Of a stretch of DNA of 64,000 bases, positions 36,712 to 45,974 are shown piece by piece (within the stretch, counting starts at the first letter, position 1; each line of letters begins with the position of its first letter). The stretch comes from Lachnoclostridium edouardi (GTDB lineage Bacteria > Bacillota > Clostridia > Lachnospirales > Lachnospiraceae), in contig NZ_OESQ01000001.1 of NCBI RefSeq assembly GCF_900240245.1, positions 2,219,615 to 2,283,614 on the forward strand. Reading direction: 5' to 3'. The position numbers and the translations under genes were made by a program. Under the pieces are notes generated by a model, which was not told the origin of the DNA, did no database searches, and saw only the letters and a list, made by a program, of their open reading frames with translations.

Positions 36712-37254
36712 ATGTCACGTATAGGAAGAATGCCAATCGCGATCCCAGCAGGCGTAACTGTTACTATCGCAGAGGACAACAAAGTGACTGTAAAAGGTCC
36801 AAAGGGAACACTTGAAAGAGTATTACCTGCAGAAATGACAATCAAAGAAGAAGATGGTCATATCGTGGTTACAAGACCAAATGATTTAAAGAAAATGAAA
36901 TCTTTACACGGTCTTACAAGAACCCTGATCAACAACATGATTCACGGTGTTACAGAAGGGTATGAGAAAGTACTGGAAGTTAACGGTGTTGGTTACAGAG
37001 CTCAGAAGCAGGGCAAGAAGTTAACACTCCACCTGGGATATTCTCATCCAGTTGAGATGGAAGATCCAGAAGGTATTGAGACTGTACTTGACGGACAGAA
37101 CAAGATTACAGTAAAAGGTATCAGTAAAGAAAAAGTTGGCCAATACGCTGCTGAAATCAGAGACAAGAGAAGACCTGAGCCATACAAGGGCAAAGGTATT
37201 AAATATGCTGATGAAGTTATCAGACGTAAAGTTGGTAAGACTGGTAAGAAATAA
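36712..37254 (+). CDS. rplF: 50S ribosomal protein L6
   Basis: A 180-aa L6 protein near the sarcin-ricin loop, with duplicated folds. Motifs are [32 protein letters not shown] and the C-terminal [19 protein letters not shown] is upstream. The 111-nt gap after rpsH holds two hairpins (GTTCG/CGAAC and GAAAGGGC/GCCCTTTC). Confidence 0.97.
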   Translation: MSRIGRMPIAIPAGVTVTIAEDNKVTVKGPKGTLERVLPAEMTIKEEDGHIVVTRPNDLKKMKSLHGLTRTLINNMIHGVTEGYEKVLEVNGVGYRAQKQGKKLTLHLGYSHPVEMEDPEGIETVLDGQNKITVKGISKEKVGQYAAEIRDKRRPEPYKGKGIKYADEVIRRKVGKTGKK

Positions 37255-37271
37255 GTAAGGAGAGTGTAAAA

Positions 37272-37640
37272 ATGGTTAGTAAACAATCAAGAAGCGAAGT
37301 TCGCGTTAAAAAGCACGCTAGATTACGTAATCGTTTTGCCGGTACTGCAGAAAGACCACGTTTAGCTGTGTTCAGAAGTAATAATCATATGTATGCTCAA
37401 ATTATTGACGATTCAGTTGGTAATACTTTAGCAGCTGCTTCAACAGCAGAAAAGGCAGTAAAGGCAGAGCTGGAACATACAAACAACGTAGAGGCTGCTG
37501 CATATGTAGGTACTTTAATTGCTAAGAGAGCATTAGAAAAAGGTATTAACACGGTTGTCTTTGATAGAGGCGGATTCATATATCACGGAAAAGTTAAAGC
37601 GCTGGCAGAAGCTGCCAGAGAAGCTGGACTGGAATTCTAG
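37272..37640 (+). CDS. rplR: 50S ribosomal protein L18
   Basis: A 122-aa L18 protein that carries 5S rRNA to the large subunit. It has the basic N-terminus [20 protein letters not shown], the [12 protein letters not shown] strand and [28 protein letters not shown] precedes the ATG, 17 nt after rplF. Confidence 0.97.
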   Translation: MVSKQSRSEVRVKKHARLRNRFAGTAERPRLAVFRSNNHMYAQIIDDSVGNTLAAASTAEKAVKAELEHTNNVEAAAYVGTLIAKRALEKGINTVVFDRGGFIYHGKVKALAEAAREAGLEF

Positions 37641-37658
37641 TAGAGAGGAGAATACAGC

Positions 37659-38168
37659 ATGAAACGTACAATCATTGATGCAAGTCAGTTAGAATTAAAT
37701 GACAGAGTTGTTGCTATCAAGCGCGTATCTAAAACTGTTAAAGGTGGACGTACCATGAGATTCTCTGCTTTAGTAGTTGTAGGCGATGGCAATGGACATG
37801 TAGGCGCAGGTCTTGGTAAGGCAGGAGAAGTTCCGGAGGCAATCCGCAAGGGAAGAGAAGCTGCTACTAAGAATCTGGTAGAAATCCCAATGGATGAAAA
37901 CAACAGCGTACCACATGATTTTATCGGTAAATTCGGAAGCGCTACAGTATTACTGAAGAAGGCTCCAGAAGGTACTGGTATCATCGCAGGCGGTCCGGCA
38001 CGTAACGTACTGGAGTTAGCAGGTATTAAGAACATCCGTACAAAATCTCTTGGTTCCAACAATAAAACTAACGTAGTTCTGGCAACTCTGGAAGGACTGT
38101 GCCAGATGAAAACTCCAGAGGAAGTTGCAAGACTTCGCGGCAAATCTGTAGAAGAGATTGTAGGCTAA
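37659..38168 (+). CDS. rpsE: 30S ribosomal protein S5
   Basis: A 169-aa S5 protein controlling decoding fidelity, with an N-terminal dsRBD-like domain ([20 protein letters not shown]) and the [20 protein letters not shown] segment. AGAGGAG is upstream. It ends 13 nt before rpmD. Confidence 0.97.
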   Translation: MKRTIIDASQLELNDRVVAIKRVSKTVKGGRTMRFSALVVVGDGNGHVGAGLGKAGEVPEAIRKGREAATKNLVEIPMDENNSVPHDFIGKFGSATVLLKKAPEGTGIIAGGPARNVLELAGIKNIRTKSLGSNNKTNVVLATLEGLCQMKTPEEVARLRGKSVEEIVG

Positions 38169-38181
38169 GGAGGAGAACAAA

Positions 38182-38364
38182 ATGGCAGAGAAGTTAAAAA
38201 TCACATTAGTGAAATCTCCAATCGGGGCCGTTCCAAAGCAGAAAGCAACTGTAGCAGCATTAGGCTTAACAAAGCTTAATAAAACAGTTGAGATGCCAGA
38301 CAACGGTGCTGTAAGAGGCATGATTCAGAGTGTAAGACACTTAGTAAAAGTAGAAGAAGCATAA
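38182..38364 (+). CDS. rpmD: 50S ribosomal protein L30
   Basis: A 60-aa L30 protein. The [20 protein letters not shown] start and [16 protein letters not shown] segment identify it. AAGGAGGAG lies just upstream. Its expected place is between rpsE and rplO. Confidence 0.96.
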   Translation: MAEKLKITLVKSPIGAVPKQKATVAALGLTKLNKTVEMPDNGAVRGMIQSVRHLVKVEEA

Positions 38365-38388
38365 ATAGATTAGTAAGGAGGTGCAATC

Positions 38389-38829
38389 ATGGATTTATCC
38401 AATTTACGACCTGCTGAAGGTTCTAAACACAGTGATAATTTCAGAAGAGGACGTGGTCACGGTTCAGGCAACGGCAAAACTGCAGGTAAGGGCCACAAAG
38501 GTCAGAAGGCTCGTTCTGGTGCTCCAAGACCAGGCTTTGAAGGCGGTCAGATGCCTTTATACAGACGTCTTCCAAAGAGAGGATTTACCAATAGAAATAC
38601 AAAAGTTATTATTGGAATTAATGTAAATGCTCTGGAAAGATTTGACAATGACGCAGTAGTTACTGTTGAAACTTTAATCGAGGCTGGGATTGTTAAGAAT
38701 CCACGCGACGGCGTTAAGATTCTTGGAAATGGCGAGTTAACCAAAAAGCTTACCGTAAAGGTAGACGCTTTCAGTGAAGGCGCAAAAGCTAAGATTGAAG
38801 CTTTAGGCGGAACCTGCGAGGTGATCTAA
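38389..38829 (+). CDS. rplO: 50S ribosomal protein L15
   Basis: A 146-aa L15 protein, a late-assembly factor with a long basic N-terminal extension: [15 protein letters not shown], the Gly/Arg-rich [19 protein letters not shown], and [27 protein letters not shown] precedes the ATG. It ends 1 nt before the secY ATG. Confidence 0.97.
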   Translation: MDLSNLRPAEGSKHSDNFRRGRGHGSGNGKTAGKGHKGQKARSGAPRPGFEGGQMPLYRRLPKRGFTNRNTKVIIGINVNALERFDNDAVVTVETLIEAGIVKNPRDGVKILGNGELTKKLTVKVDAFSEGAKAKIEALGGTCEVI

Positions 38830-38830
38830 T

Positions 38831-40168
38831 ATGTTAAAAACCATCCAGAATGCTTTTAAAATTCCGGATATCAGAAAAAAATTAGCGTATATGTTCGTGA
38901 TGCTGGTTATCATCCGGTTTGGCTCACAGCTGCCAATACCGGGTGTGGACCCGTCCTTTATCAGAGACTGGTTTGAACAGCAAAGCGGCGATGCGTTTAA
39001 TTTCTTTAATGCAATGACAGGCGGTTCTTTTACCAACATGTCTATTTTTGCATTAAGTATAACTCCGTATATCACATCTTCCATTATTATCCAGCTGCTT
39101 ACAATTGCAATTCCTAAATTAGAGGAGATGCAGAAAGACGGCGAGGACGGACGAAAGAAGATCCAAGAGTATACACGTTACCTGACAGTAGCTCTGGCAT
39201 TGATTCAGTCAACAGCCATGTCGCTTGGATTCGGGGGACAGGGACTGCTGATTAACTTCAACCAGCAGACAGGAATGGGAAAAGCTGGAATGGTTATTGT
39301 TGCAATCGCAACTATGACAGCGGGCAGCGCGCTTCTTATGTGGATCGGCGAGAGAATCACAGAAAACGGAATTGGAAACGGCATTTCGATTGTTCTGTTG
39401 TTTAATATTATCTCTAGCGTTCCGGAAGATGTAGGAATGCTGTATACCCGTTTTATGAGTGGAAAAACAGTTCCAATTAAAACAGTATCTGCTTTGATTA
39501 TTATTGCAGTAATAGTTGCAGTTTTTGTATTTGTAATTCTTCTTCAAGATGCAGAGAGAAGGATTCCTGTACAGTATTCCAAGAAGATGCAGGGCAGAAA
39601 AATGGTAGGCGGACAGTCTTCACATATCCCGCTGAAGGTAAATACAGCCGGAGTTATCCCGGTCATCTTTGCTTCATCCATTATGTCATTCCCTGTTGTA
39701 ATCGCACAGTTTTTTAATCCTGATTACAGCACCATCGGCGGAAAAATTTTGATGATGTTAAACTCTTCTTCCTGGTTTAAATCTGCAGCGCCGGTATATT
39801 CCATCGGAGCGATTTTGTATGTGGCATTAATTATCATTTTTGCGTATTTCTACACATCAATCACATTTAATCCGCTGGAAGTGGCAAACAATATGAAGAA
39901 ACAGGGCGGTTTTATCCCAGGCATCCGTCCGGGTAAGCCAACCTCAGATTATTTAAATAACCTTTTAAATTATATTGTATTTATTGGAGCAGTTGGGCTG
40001 ACTGTTATTTGTATCATCCCTCTGATTATATCCAGCGTATTTAATGTAGGACAGTTGTCTTTTGGAGGCACCTCTCTGATTATTATTGTATCTGTTATTC
40101 TGGAGACCTTAAAGGCGATTGAGTCACAGATGGTAGTGCGCAATTATAAAGGCTTTTTAAATGATTAA
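38831..40168 (+). CDS. secY: protein translocase subunit SecY
   Basis: A 445-aa pore protein of the Sec translocon with ten predicted helices. Hallmarks include RFGSQLPIPGVDP in helix 1/plug, FALSITPYITSSIIIQLL, the GNGISIVLLFNI helix, IPVQYSKKMQGRK and LKVNTAGVIPVIFASSI. It directly follows rplO, coupling the channel to ribosome synthesis, and works with the secDF and yajC products encoded 15 kb upstream. A strong terminator follows. Confidence 0.97.
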   Translation: MLKTIQNAFKIPDIRKKLAYMFVMLVIIRFGSQLPIPGVDPSFIRDWFEQQSGDAFNFFNAMTGGSFTNMSIFALSITPYITSSIIIQLLTIAIPKLEEMQKDGEDGRKKIQEYTRYLTVALALIQSTAMSLGFGGQGLLINFNQQTGMGKAGMVIVAIATMTAGSALLMWIGERITENGIGNGISIVLLFNIISSVPEDVGMLYTRFMSGKTVPIKTVSALIIIAVIVAVFVFVILLQDAERRIPVQYSKKMQGRKMVGGQSSHIPLKVNTAGVIPVIFASSIMSFPVVIAQFFNPDYSTIGGKILMMLNSSSWFKSAAPVYSIGAILYVALIIIFAYFYTSITFNPLEVANNMKKQGGFIPGIRPGKPTSDYLNNLLNYIVFIGAVGLTVICIIPLIISSVFNVGQLSFGGTSLIIIVSVILETLKAIESQMVVRNYKGFLND

Positions 40169-40175
40169 TTAATGG

Positions 40176-40204
40176 AAGAAACACGCCCGGCGTGTTTCTT
40201 TCTG
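40176..40204 (+). terminator. terminator after secY
   Basis: AAGAAACACG pairs with CGTGTTTCTT around CCCGG, then TCTGG. The T run is interrupted; it may be partial, allowing reduced expression of adk-map-infA. Confidence 0.65.
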
Positions 40205-40217
40205 GTATTTTATGATA

Positions 40218-40990
<773 letters not shown>

Positions 40991-40995
40991 AATCA

Positions 40996-41751
40996 ATGGC
41001 AGTATCAATTAAATCGGAAAGAGAAATTGAACTGATGAGGGAGGCGGGGAGAATCCTCGCCGCCACTCACGAGGAGCTGGAAAAGGCTATTAAGCCTGGA
41101 ATGTCCACCTGGGAAATCGACAGGCTGGGAGAGAGAATTATCAGAGGCTACGGCTGTATTCCGTCTTTTAAAAATTATAACGGATATCCTGCGTCTATCT
41201 GCGTATCTGTAAACGACCAGGTAGTCCACGGTATTCCCAGCAAAAATCACATTATCAAAGAAGGCGACATTGTCAGCTTAGATGCAGGAGTTATTTATAA
41301 AGGCTATCATTCTGACGCTGCCAGAACTCATGGGGTGGGGCAGATCAGCCAGGAAGCAAAACAGCTGATTGAAGTAACAAGACAAAGTTTCTTTGAGGGG
41401 ATTAAATTTGCAAAAGCTGGAAATCATTTAAATGATATATCAGCTGCAATCCAGGCGTATGCAGAGAAATTCGGCTACGGCGTAGTAAGAGATCTGGTAG
41501 GCCACGGAATCGGAACAAATCTTCACGAGGACCCGGAGGTGCCTAACTTCTCCCAGAGAAGAAAGGGAATCCGCCTTCAGCCCGGCATGACCCTGGCTAT
41601 TGAACCTATGATTAACGCAGGAAGATATGATGTGGCCTGGTTGGATGACGATTGGACTGTTATTACAGAGGACGGTTCTTTGTCAGCTCACTATGAGAAT
41701 ACGGTTCTGATTACAGACGGGGAACCGGAGATACTCACTCTGCTTAAATGA
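40996..41751 (+). CDS. map: type I methionine aminopeptidase
   Basis: A 251-aa metalloprotease removing N-terminal Met from new proteins. The five metal ligands are visible: Asp in VSLDAG, Asp in HSDAARTH, His in GHGIGTNLHE, Glu in LAIEPM and Glu in HYENTVLIT. No N-terminal zinc-finger extension. It starts 5 nt after adk. Confidence 0.97.
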   Translation: MAVSIKSEREIELMREAGRILAATHEELEKAIKPGMSTWEIDRLGERIIRGYGCIPSFKNYNGYPASICVSVNDQVVHGIPSKNHIIKEGDIVSLDAGVIYKGYHSDAARTHGVGQISQEAKQLIEVTRQSFFEGIKFAKAGNHLNDISAAIQAYAEKFGYGVVRDLVGHGIGTNLHEDPEVPNFSQRRKGIRLQPGMTLAIEPMINAGRYDVAWLDDDWTVITEDGSLSAHYENTVLITDGEPEILTLLK

Positions 41752-41762
41752 GGTGAATGATT

Positions 41763-42038
41763 ATGGATTATAAACCTGGCGGCCTGGTAAAAAGTCTGGC
41801 CGGACACGATAAAGATAATCTTTTTATCATATTAAAGGAGCAGGGGGAATACCTTTTTATAGCAGATGGAATTACGCGCACTGCACACAGACCAAAAAAG
41901 AAGAAAAAAAAGCACATACAGATGATCCATGAAATAGATGAAACCCTGCACAGCCAGCTGTCTCAGGGACTGCCTGTGACAGATCAGGAAATTAAATTGT
42001 TTATCAGGCGCTGCAAAAGAAGAGAAATGGGTTTATAG
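41763..42038 (+). CDS. KOW-domain RNA-binding protein
   Basis: A 91-aa basic protein with an N-terminal KOW-like segment ([19 protein letters not shown]) resembling ribosomal L14e/L27e-type proteins, then a KKKKKK stretch and a short helical tail. Genes of this type sit between map and infA in many clostridia; its function is not established, but the place suggests an accessory role in translation. GAGGTGA at 41750-41756 fits the ATG at 41763 rather than the one at 41757. Confidence 0.85.
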   Translation: MDYKPGGLVKSLAGHDKDNLFIILKEQGEYLFIADGITRTAHRPKKKKKKHIQMIHEIDETLHSQLSQGLPVTDQEIKLFIRRCKRREMGL

Positions 42039-42049
42039 GAGGAAAATGC

Positions 42050-42268
42050 ATGTCAAAGGCTGACGTTATTGAGATTGAGGGAACTGTTGTAGAAAAACTG
42101 CCTAATGCTATGTTCCAGGTTGAACTGGAAAACGGCCATCAGGTGCTGGCTCATATCAGCGGAAAGCTGCGTATGAATTACATCCGTATTCTGCCAGGCG
42201 ACAAGGTGACCATAGAACTGTCCCCTTATGATCTGTCCAAGGGAAGAATTATCTGGAGAGATAAGTAA
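42050..42268 (+). CDS. infA: translation initiation factor IF-1
   Basis: A 72-aa OB-fold protein that blocks the A site during initiation. [36 protein letters not shown] and LSKGRIIWR are canonical. AGGAGG precedes the ATG. Confidence 0.97.
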   Translation: MSKADVIEIEGTVVEKLPNAMFQVELENGHQVLAHISGKLRMNYIRILPGDKVTIELSPYDLSKGRIIWRDK

Positions 42269-42287
42269 AATAGAGAAGAAAAAACGC

Positions 42288-42316
42288 TTGCATTATAAGG
42301 AAAAAGATGTTATAAT
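42288..42316 (+). promoter_or_regulatory. promoter of the rpmJ-rpsM-rpsK-rpsD-rpoA-rplQ segment
   Basis: TTGCAT (42288-42293), 17-nt spacer and TATAAT (42311-42316), giving a separate start for the alpha operon. Confidence 0.85.
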
Positions 42317-42322
42317 GCTCAA

Positions 42323-42477
42323 GCGACTTTGTTGAGATGCTGGGTGAACTTTGCCCAAAAGTAAGTCCAGTTGTACCGATATATCTGGTGAGGCAGAAAG
42401 AGCTCCCATGACACTCACGGGTGCGTTTCAAGTTCAAGTATGAAGCGCTGGATATAGTCAAGGAAAGGAGAATTGCT
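42323..42477 (+). promoter_or_regulatory. structured leader of the alpha operon
   Basis: About 155 nt between the promoter and rpmJ, with local pairing such as GGG-TGAACTTTG-CCC near 42343 and GCTCCC...GGGTGC near 42402-42424. In other bacteria S4 represses this operon through its leader, and an S4-Clostridia leader family is known; membership here is inferred from position. Confidence 0.5.
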
Positions 42478-42591
42478 GTGAAGGTTAGATCATCAGTAAA
42501 ACCGATTTGCGAAAAATGCAAAATCATTAAGCGTAAAGGCAGTATCAGAGTAATCTGTGAAAACCCTAAGCACAAACAAAGACAAGGTTAA
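42478..42591 (+). CDS. rpmJ: 50S ribosomal protein L36 (zinc form)
   Basis: A 37-aa protein too short for usual ORF cut-offs. It starts at GTG ([10 protein letters not shown]) and has the zinc ligands C11, C14, C27 and H32 (CEKC, CENPKH). AAAGGAG lies 8 nt upstream. It is the standard neighbour between infA and rpsM. Confidence 0.96.
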   Translation: MKVRSSVKPICEKCKIIKRKGSIRVICENPKHKQRQG

Positions 42592-42626
42592 TTACTACTA
42601 TTAATTAATGGAGGTGTACTACACAA

Positions 42627-42995
42627 ATGGCTCGTATTTCAGGTGTTGATTTACCAAGAGAAAAACGTGTTGAGATCGGCTTAACTTACATCTACGGAAT
42701 CGGTAGAGCAAGTTCAAACCGTATTCTTGCAGAAGCTGGTGTAAATCCTGACACTCGCGTCAGAGATTTAACAGATGACGAAGTAAAGAAAATTTCAGCT
42801 GTAATCGCTGATACTCAGGTTGTTGAAGGTGATCTTAGAAGAGAAATCGCTATGAACATCAAGAGACTTCAGGAAATCGGCTGCTACCGTGGAATTCGTC
42901 ATAGAAGAAGCCTGCCTGTTCGTGGTCAGAAGACAAAGACCAATGCAAGAACTCGTAAAGGTCCAAGAAAGACTGTAGCAAACAAGAAAAAATAA
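42627..42995 (+). CDS. rpsM: 30S ribosomal protein S13
   Basis: A 122-aa S13 protein of the head, contacting P-site t[22 protein letters not shown], the [14 protein letters not shown] helix-hairpin and [20 protein letters not shown] are present. GGAGGTG precedes the start. Confidence 0.97.
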   Translation: MARISGVDLPREKRVEIGLTYIYGIGRASSNRILAEAGVNPDTRVRDLTDDEVKKISAVIADTQVVEGDLRREIAMNIKRLQEIGCYRGIRHRRSLPVRGQKTKTNARTRKGPRKTVANKKK

Positions 42996-43076
42996 GTAAC
43001 TAAAAACGAATCACGTTGCATGTTTTAAAAACAGGAGACAGGATTCAGTAATGAAGAGAAAGTAGGTTAGTTTAAA

Positions 43077-43478
43077 ATGGCTAAAAAAGTGTCCACTGGA
43101 AAAAAAGTGACAAAAAAGCGTGTAAAGAAAAACGTTGAACGCGGACAAGCGCACATTCAGTCATCTTTCAATAATACTATTGTAACATTGACAGATGCAC
43201 AGGGTAATGCTTTATCATGGGCAAGTGCAGGCGGTCTGGGATTTAGAGGTTCAAGGAAATCTACTCCATATGCAGCTCAGATGGCGGCAGAAACTGCTAC
43301 TAAGGCAGCTCTTGTACATGGTTTGAAATCCGTTGACGTTATGGTAAAGGGCCCAGGCTCAGGCCGTGAGGCAGCAATCCGTGCTCTTCAGGCATGTGGC
43401 TTAGAGGTAACAAGTATCAGAGACGTGACACCAGTTCCACACAATGGTTGCCGTCCACCAAAACGTAGAAGAGTCTAA
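43077..43478 (+). CDS. rpsK: 30S ribosomal protein S11
   Basis: A 133-aa S11 protein of the platform. It has [34 protein letters not shown] and the C-terminal [18 protein letters not shown]. The ribosome site is weak (GAAAGTAGG), unlike its neighbours. Confidence 0.97.
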   Translation: MAKKVSTGKKVTKKRVKKNVERGQAHIQSSFNNTIVTLTDAQGNALSWASAGGLGFRGSRKSTPYAAQMAAETATKAALVHGLKSVDVMVKGPGSGREAAIRALQACGLEVTSIRDVTPVPHNGCRPPKRRRV

Positions 43479-43493
43479 TTAGGAGGAAATAAA

Positions 43494-44087
43494 ATGGCAG
43501 TTGATAGAGTTCCTGTTCTTAAAAGATGCAGATCCCTTGGTCTTGATCCGATCTATTTAGGAATTGACAAAAAATCAAACAGAGAATTAAAAAGAGCTAA
43601 CAGAAAAGTAAGTGAGTACGGTCTCCAGTTAAGAGAGAAACAGAAAGCAAAATTTATTTACGGCGTATTAGAGAAACCTTTCCGTAACTATTATGCAAAG
43701 GCTTCCAGAATGGACGGTATGGTTGGTACTAACCTGATGATCCTTCTGGAAAGAAGACTTGACAATGTACTGTTCCGTATGGGCTTCGGACGTACAAGAA
43801 AAGAAACAAGACAGATTGTTGACCACAAGCACGTTTTAGTAAACGGCAAGTGCGTTAACGTGCCTTCTTACCTGGTAAAAGCCGGCGACGTTATTGAGAT
43901 CAAAGAGAAGTACAAATCTTCCCAGAGATACAAAGACGTTCTGGAAGTAACAGGCGGAAGACTGATCCCAGCTTGGTTAGATGTTGACCAGGAAAATCTT
44001 CGCGGCACTGTAAAAGAGTTGCCAACTAGAGACGAAATTGATGTTCCTGTAAACGAAGTGCTTATCGTCGAGTTGTATTCTAAATAA
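43494..44087 (+). CDS. rpsD: 30S ribosomal protein S4 (zinc-free form)
   Basis: A 197-aa S4 protein, a primary 16S binder and likely operon repressor. The N-terminal region lacks the Cys4 zinc site (only C12), so it is the C-minus form. The S4 RNA-binding domain starts at LERRLDNVLFRMGF and includes HVLVNGK and YLVKAGDVIEI. AGGAGG is upstream. Confidence 0.97.
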   Translation: MAVDRVPVLKRCRSLGLDPIYLGIDKKSNRELKRANRKVSEYGLQLREKQKAKFIYGVLEKPFRNYYAKASRMDGMVGTNLMILLERRLDNVLFRMGFGRTRKETRQIVDHKHVLVNGKCVNVPSYLVKAGDVIEIKEKYKSSQRYKDVLEVTGGRLIPAWLDVDQENLRGTVKELPTRDEIDVPVNEVLIVELYSK

Positions 44088-44189
44088 TAGGCTGATGTAA
44101 TTGTCCGGCTGTAAGGCCGGGCAGTTGCTGGCTTCAAACTGGAATGCAAAAAAACCCTCGATATAATACCCAGAAGGAGGGGCTTATTA

Positions 44190-45152
44190 GTGTTCGATTT
44201 TGAAAAACCAAACATTGAGATTGCGGAAATCTCAGAAGACAAGAGATATGGCAGGTTTGTAGTAGAGCCGCTGGAAAGAGGCTATGGTACTACACTGGGT
44301 AATTCCCTGAGAAGGATCATGCTTTCTTCTTTGCCTGGTGCTGCAGTCAGCCAAGTGAAAATCGATGGCGTTTTGCATGAGTTCAGTTCAATTCCTGGGG
44401 TAAAGGAAGATGTAACTGAAATTGTTATGAACATCAAAAACTTAGCAATTAAGAATAACAGTGAAAGCAACGAACCGAAAATTGCTTATATTGAGTTTGA
44501 AGGCGAAGGCGTAATCACTGGTGCTGATATCCAGGCAGATGCAGATATAGAGGTTCTGAACCCTGATCAGGTGATCGCTACTTTAAGCGGAGGCAATGAC
44601 AGCAAGTTCTATATGGAACTGACTATCACAAAAGGCCGCGGATATGTAAGCGCAGAGAAGAATAAAAACGATGATCTTCCAATCGGAGTGATTGCAGTGG
44701 ATTCTATTTACACTCCAGTAGAGCGTGTAAATCTGGCTGTGGAAAATACCCGTGTTGGTCAGATCACTGACTTTGATAAACTGACACTGGATGTTTATAC
44801 AAACGGAACCTTAGATCCTGATGAGGCGGTAAGCCTTGCGGCAAAGGTGCTGAGCGAACATCTGAACCTGTTCATTGACCTTTCTGAAAACGCCAAGACT
44901 GCAGAAGTTATGGTAGAGAAAGAGGACAATGAAAAGGAAAAAGTATTAGAGATGAATATTGACGAGCTGGAGTTATCCGTTCGTTCTTATAACTGTCTCA
45001 AACGGGCCGGAATCAACACTGTGGAAGAGCTGTGCAACAGAACTCCAGAGGACATGATGAAGGTGCGTAACTTAGGACGCAAATCCTTAGAGGAAGTGCT
45101 GGCTAAGTTAAAAGAATTGGGATTACAGTTAAATCCAAGCGAGGAGCAGTAA
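44190..45152 (+). CDS. rpoA: RNA polymerase alpha subunit
   Basis: A 320-aa alpha subunit. The N-terminal dimerisation domain has [20 protein letters not shown]; the C-terminal DNA/UP-element domain has [20 protein letters not shown] and [11 protein letters not shown]. It starts at GTG after AGAAGGAGG. A 102-nt gap follows rpsD. Confidence 0.97.
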   Translation: MFDFEKPNIEIAEISEDKRYGRFVVEPLERGYGTTLGNSLRRIMLSSLPGAAVSQVKIDGVLHEFSSIPGVKEDVTEIVMNIKNLAIKNNSESNEPKIAYIEFEGEGVITGADIQADADIEVLNPDQVIATLSGGNDSKFYMELTITKGRGYVSAEKNKNDDLPIGVIAVDSIYTPVERVNLAVENTRVGQITDFDKLTLDVYTNGTLDPDEAVSLAAKVLSEHLNLFIDLSENAKTAEVMVEKEDNEKEKVLEMNIDELELSVRSYNCLKRAGINTVEELCNRTPEDMMKVRNLGRKSLEEVLAKLKELGLQLNPSEEQ

Positions 45153-45243
45153 TCTCCAAAAGAAACTAATTTATGGATGCTAAGCAGCTGGCCGGTAAGA
45201 CCGAAGAAGCGCGGCCACCTGTTCCACAAATGGAGGAAAAATC

Positions 45244-45780
45244 ATGGCAGGATATAGAAAACTGGGAAGAACTTCCAGTCAGAGAAAAGCTTTAATCAGA
45301 AGCCAGGTAACAGCTTTATTACACAACGGAAAAATTGTTACTACAGAAGCAAGAGCTAAGGAGATCCGCAAAGTTGCAGAAGGTCTGATCGCTCTGGCAG
45401 TAAAAGAAAAAGATAACTTTGAAACTGTTAAGGTTACTGCAAAAGTAGCCCGCAAGGATGCTGACGGCAAGAGAGTGAAAGAAGTAAAAGACGGTAAGAA
45501 AGTTACTGTATATGATGAAGTAGAGAAGGAAATCAAGAAGGATAAGCCATCCAGACTTCACGCAAGAAGACAGATGTTAAAGGTTCTTTATGATGTAACA
45601 GAAGTGCCTGCAGCAGCTGCCGGCAGAAAGAAAAACACAAAGAAGGTTGATCTTCCTGCAAAATTATTTGATGAGATCGCTCCAAAATACGTAAGCCGCA
45701 ACGGCGGATACACAAGAATCGTTAAGATTGGCCAGCGTAAGGGCGATGCAGCAATGGAAGTACTGCTTGAATTAGTTTAA
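45244..45780 (+). CDS. rplQ: 50S ribosomal protein L17 with a lineage-specific insertion
   Basis: A 178-aa L17, about 50-60 residues longer than the usual 115-130. The N-terminal core (MAGYRKLGRTSSQRKALIR) and the C-terminal GGYTRIVKIGQRKGDAA are normal. The extra, very Lys/Glu/Asp-rich residues lie about 60-105 (from TAKVARKDADG to KKDKPS), before the conserved RLHARRQMLK helix. It is the last gene of the alpha operon; a terminator follows. Confidence 0.95.
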   Translation: MAGYRKLGRTSSQRKALIRSQVTALLHNGKIVTTEARAKEIRKVAEGLIALAVKEKDNFETVKVTAKVARKDADGKRVKEVKDGKKVTVYDEVEKEIKKDKPSRLHARRQMLKVLYDVTEVPAAAAGRKKNTKKVDLPAKLFDEIAPKYVSRNGGYTRIVKIGQRKGDAAMEVLLELV

Positions 45781-45807
45781 TCAGTATTAAAACTTATAAT
45801 AAACATA

Positions 45808-45864
45808 AATGATGCAAAATATATCAAGAATCTATTGATTATTTTGCATCATTTTTTATTTTTT
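45808..45864 (+). terminator. strong terminator ending the ribosomal cluster
   Basis: AATGATGCAAAAT (45808-45820) pairs with ATTTTGCATCATT (45841-45853), with inner ATCAA/TTGAT pairing, then TTTTTATTTTTT. Confidence 0.9.
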
Positions 45865-45878
45865 ACAAACATATTACA
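45862..45878 (+). promoter_or_regulatory. possible Pho box upstream of the alkaline phosphatase
   Basis: TTTACA and ATTACA at 11-nt spacing resemble Bacillus PhoP boxes, about 100 nt before an alkaline phosphatase gene. TTAACA-like elements recur nearer the start. It overlaps the preceding terminator tail, so it is weak evidence. A TATAAT lies at 45911-45916 without a good -35. Confidence 0.25.
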
Positions 45879-45974
45879 GAAATGCAGTTTTAGATTTTAC
45901 CTCCCTTTTTTATAATAACTTTGTCTTAACCATTATATTTTTAACATTACATTTTTAAAGGAGAGTATAAAAAA

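Noticed and set aside
38803..39547. Minus-strand frames within rplO/secY
   Set aside because: They are reverse shadows of secY codons with no start site and no known family.
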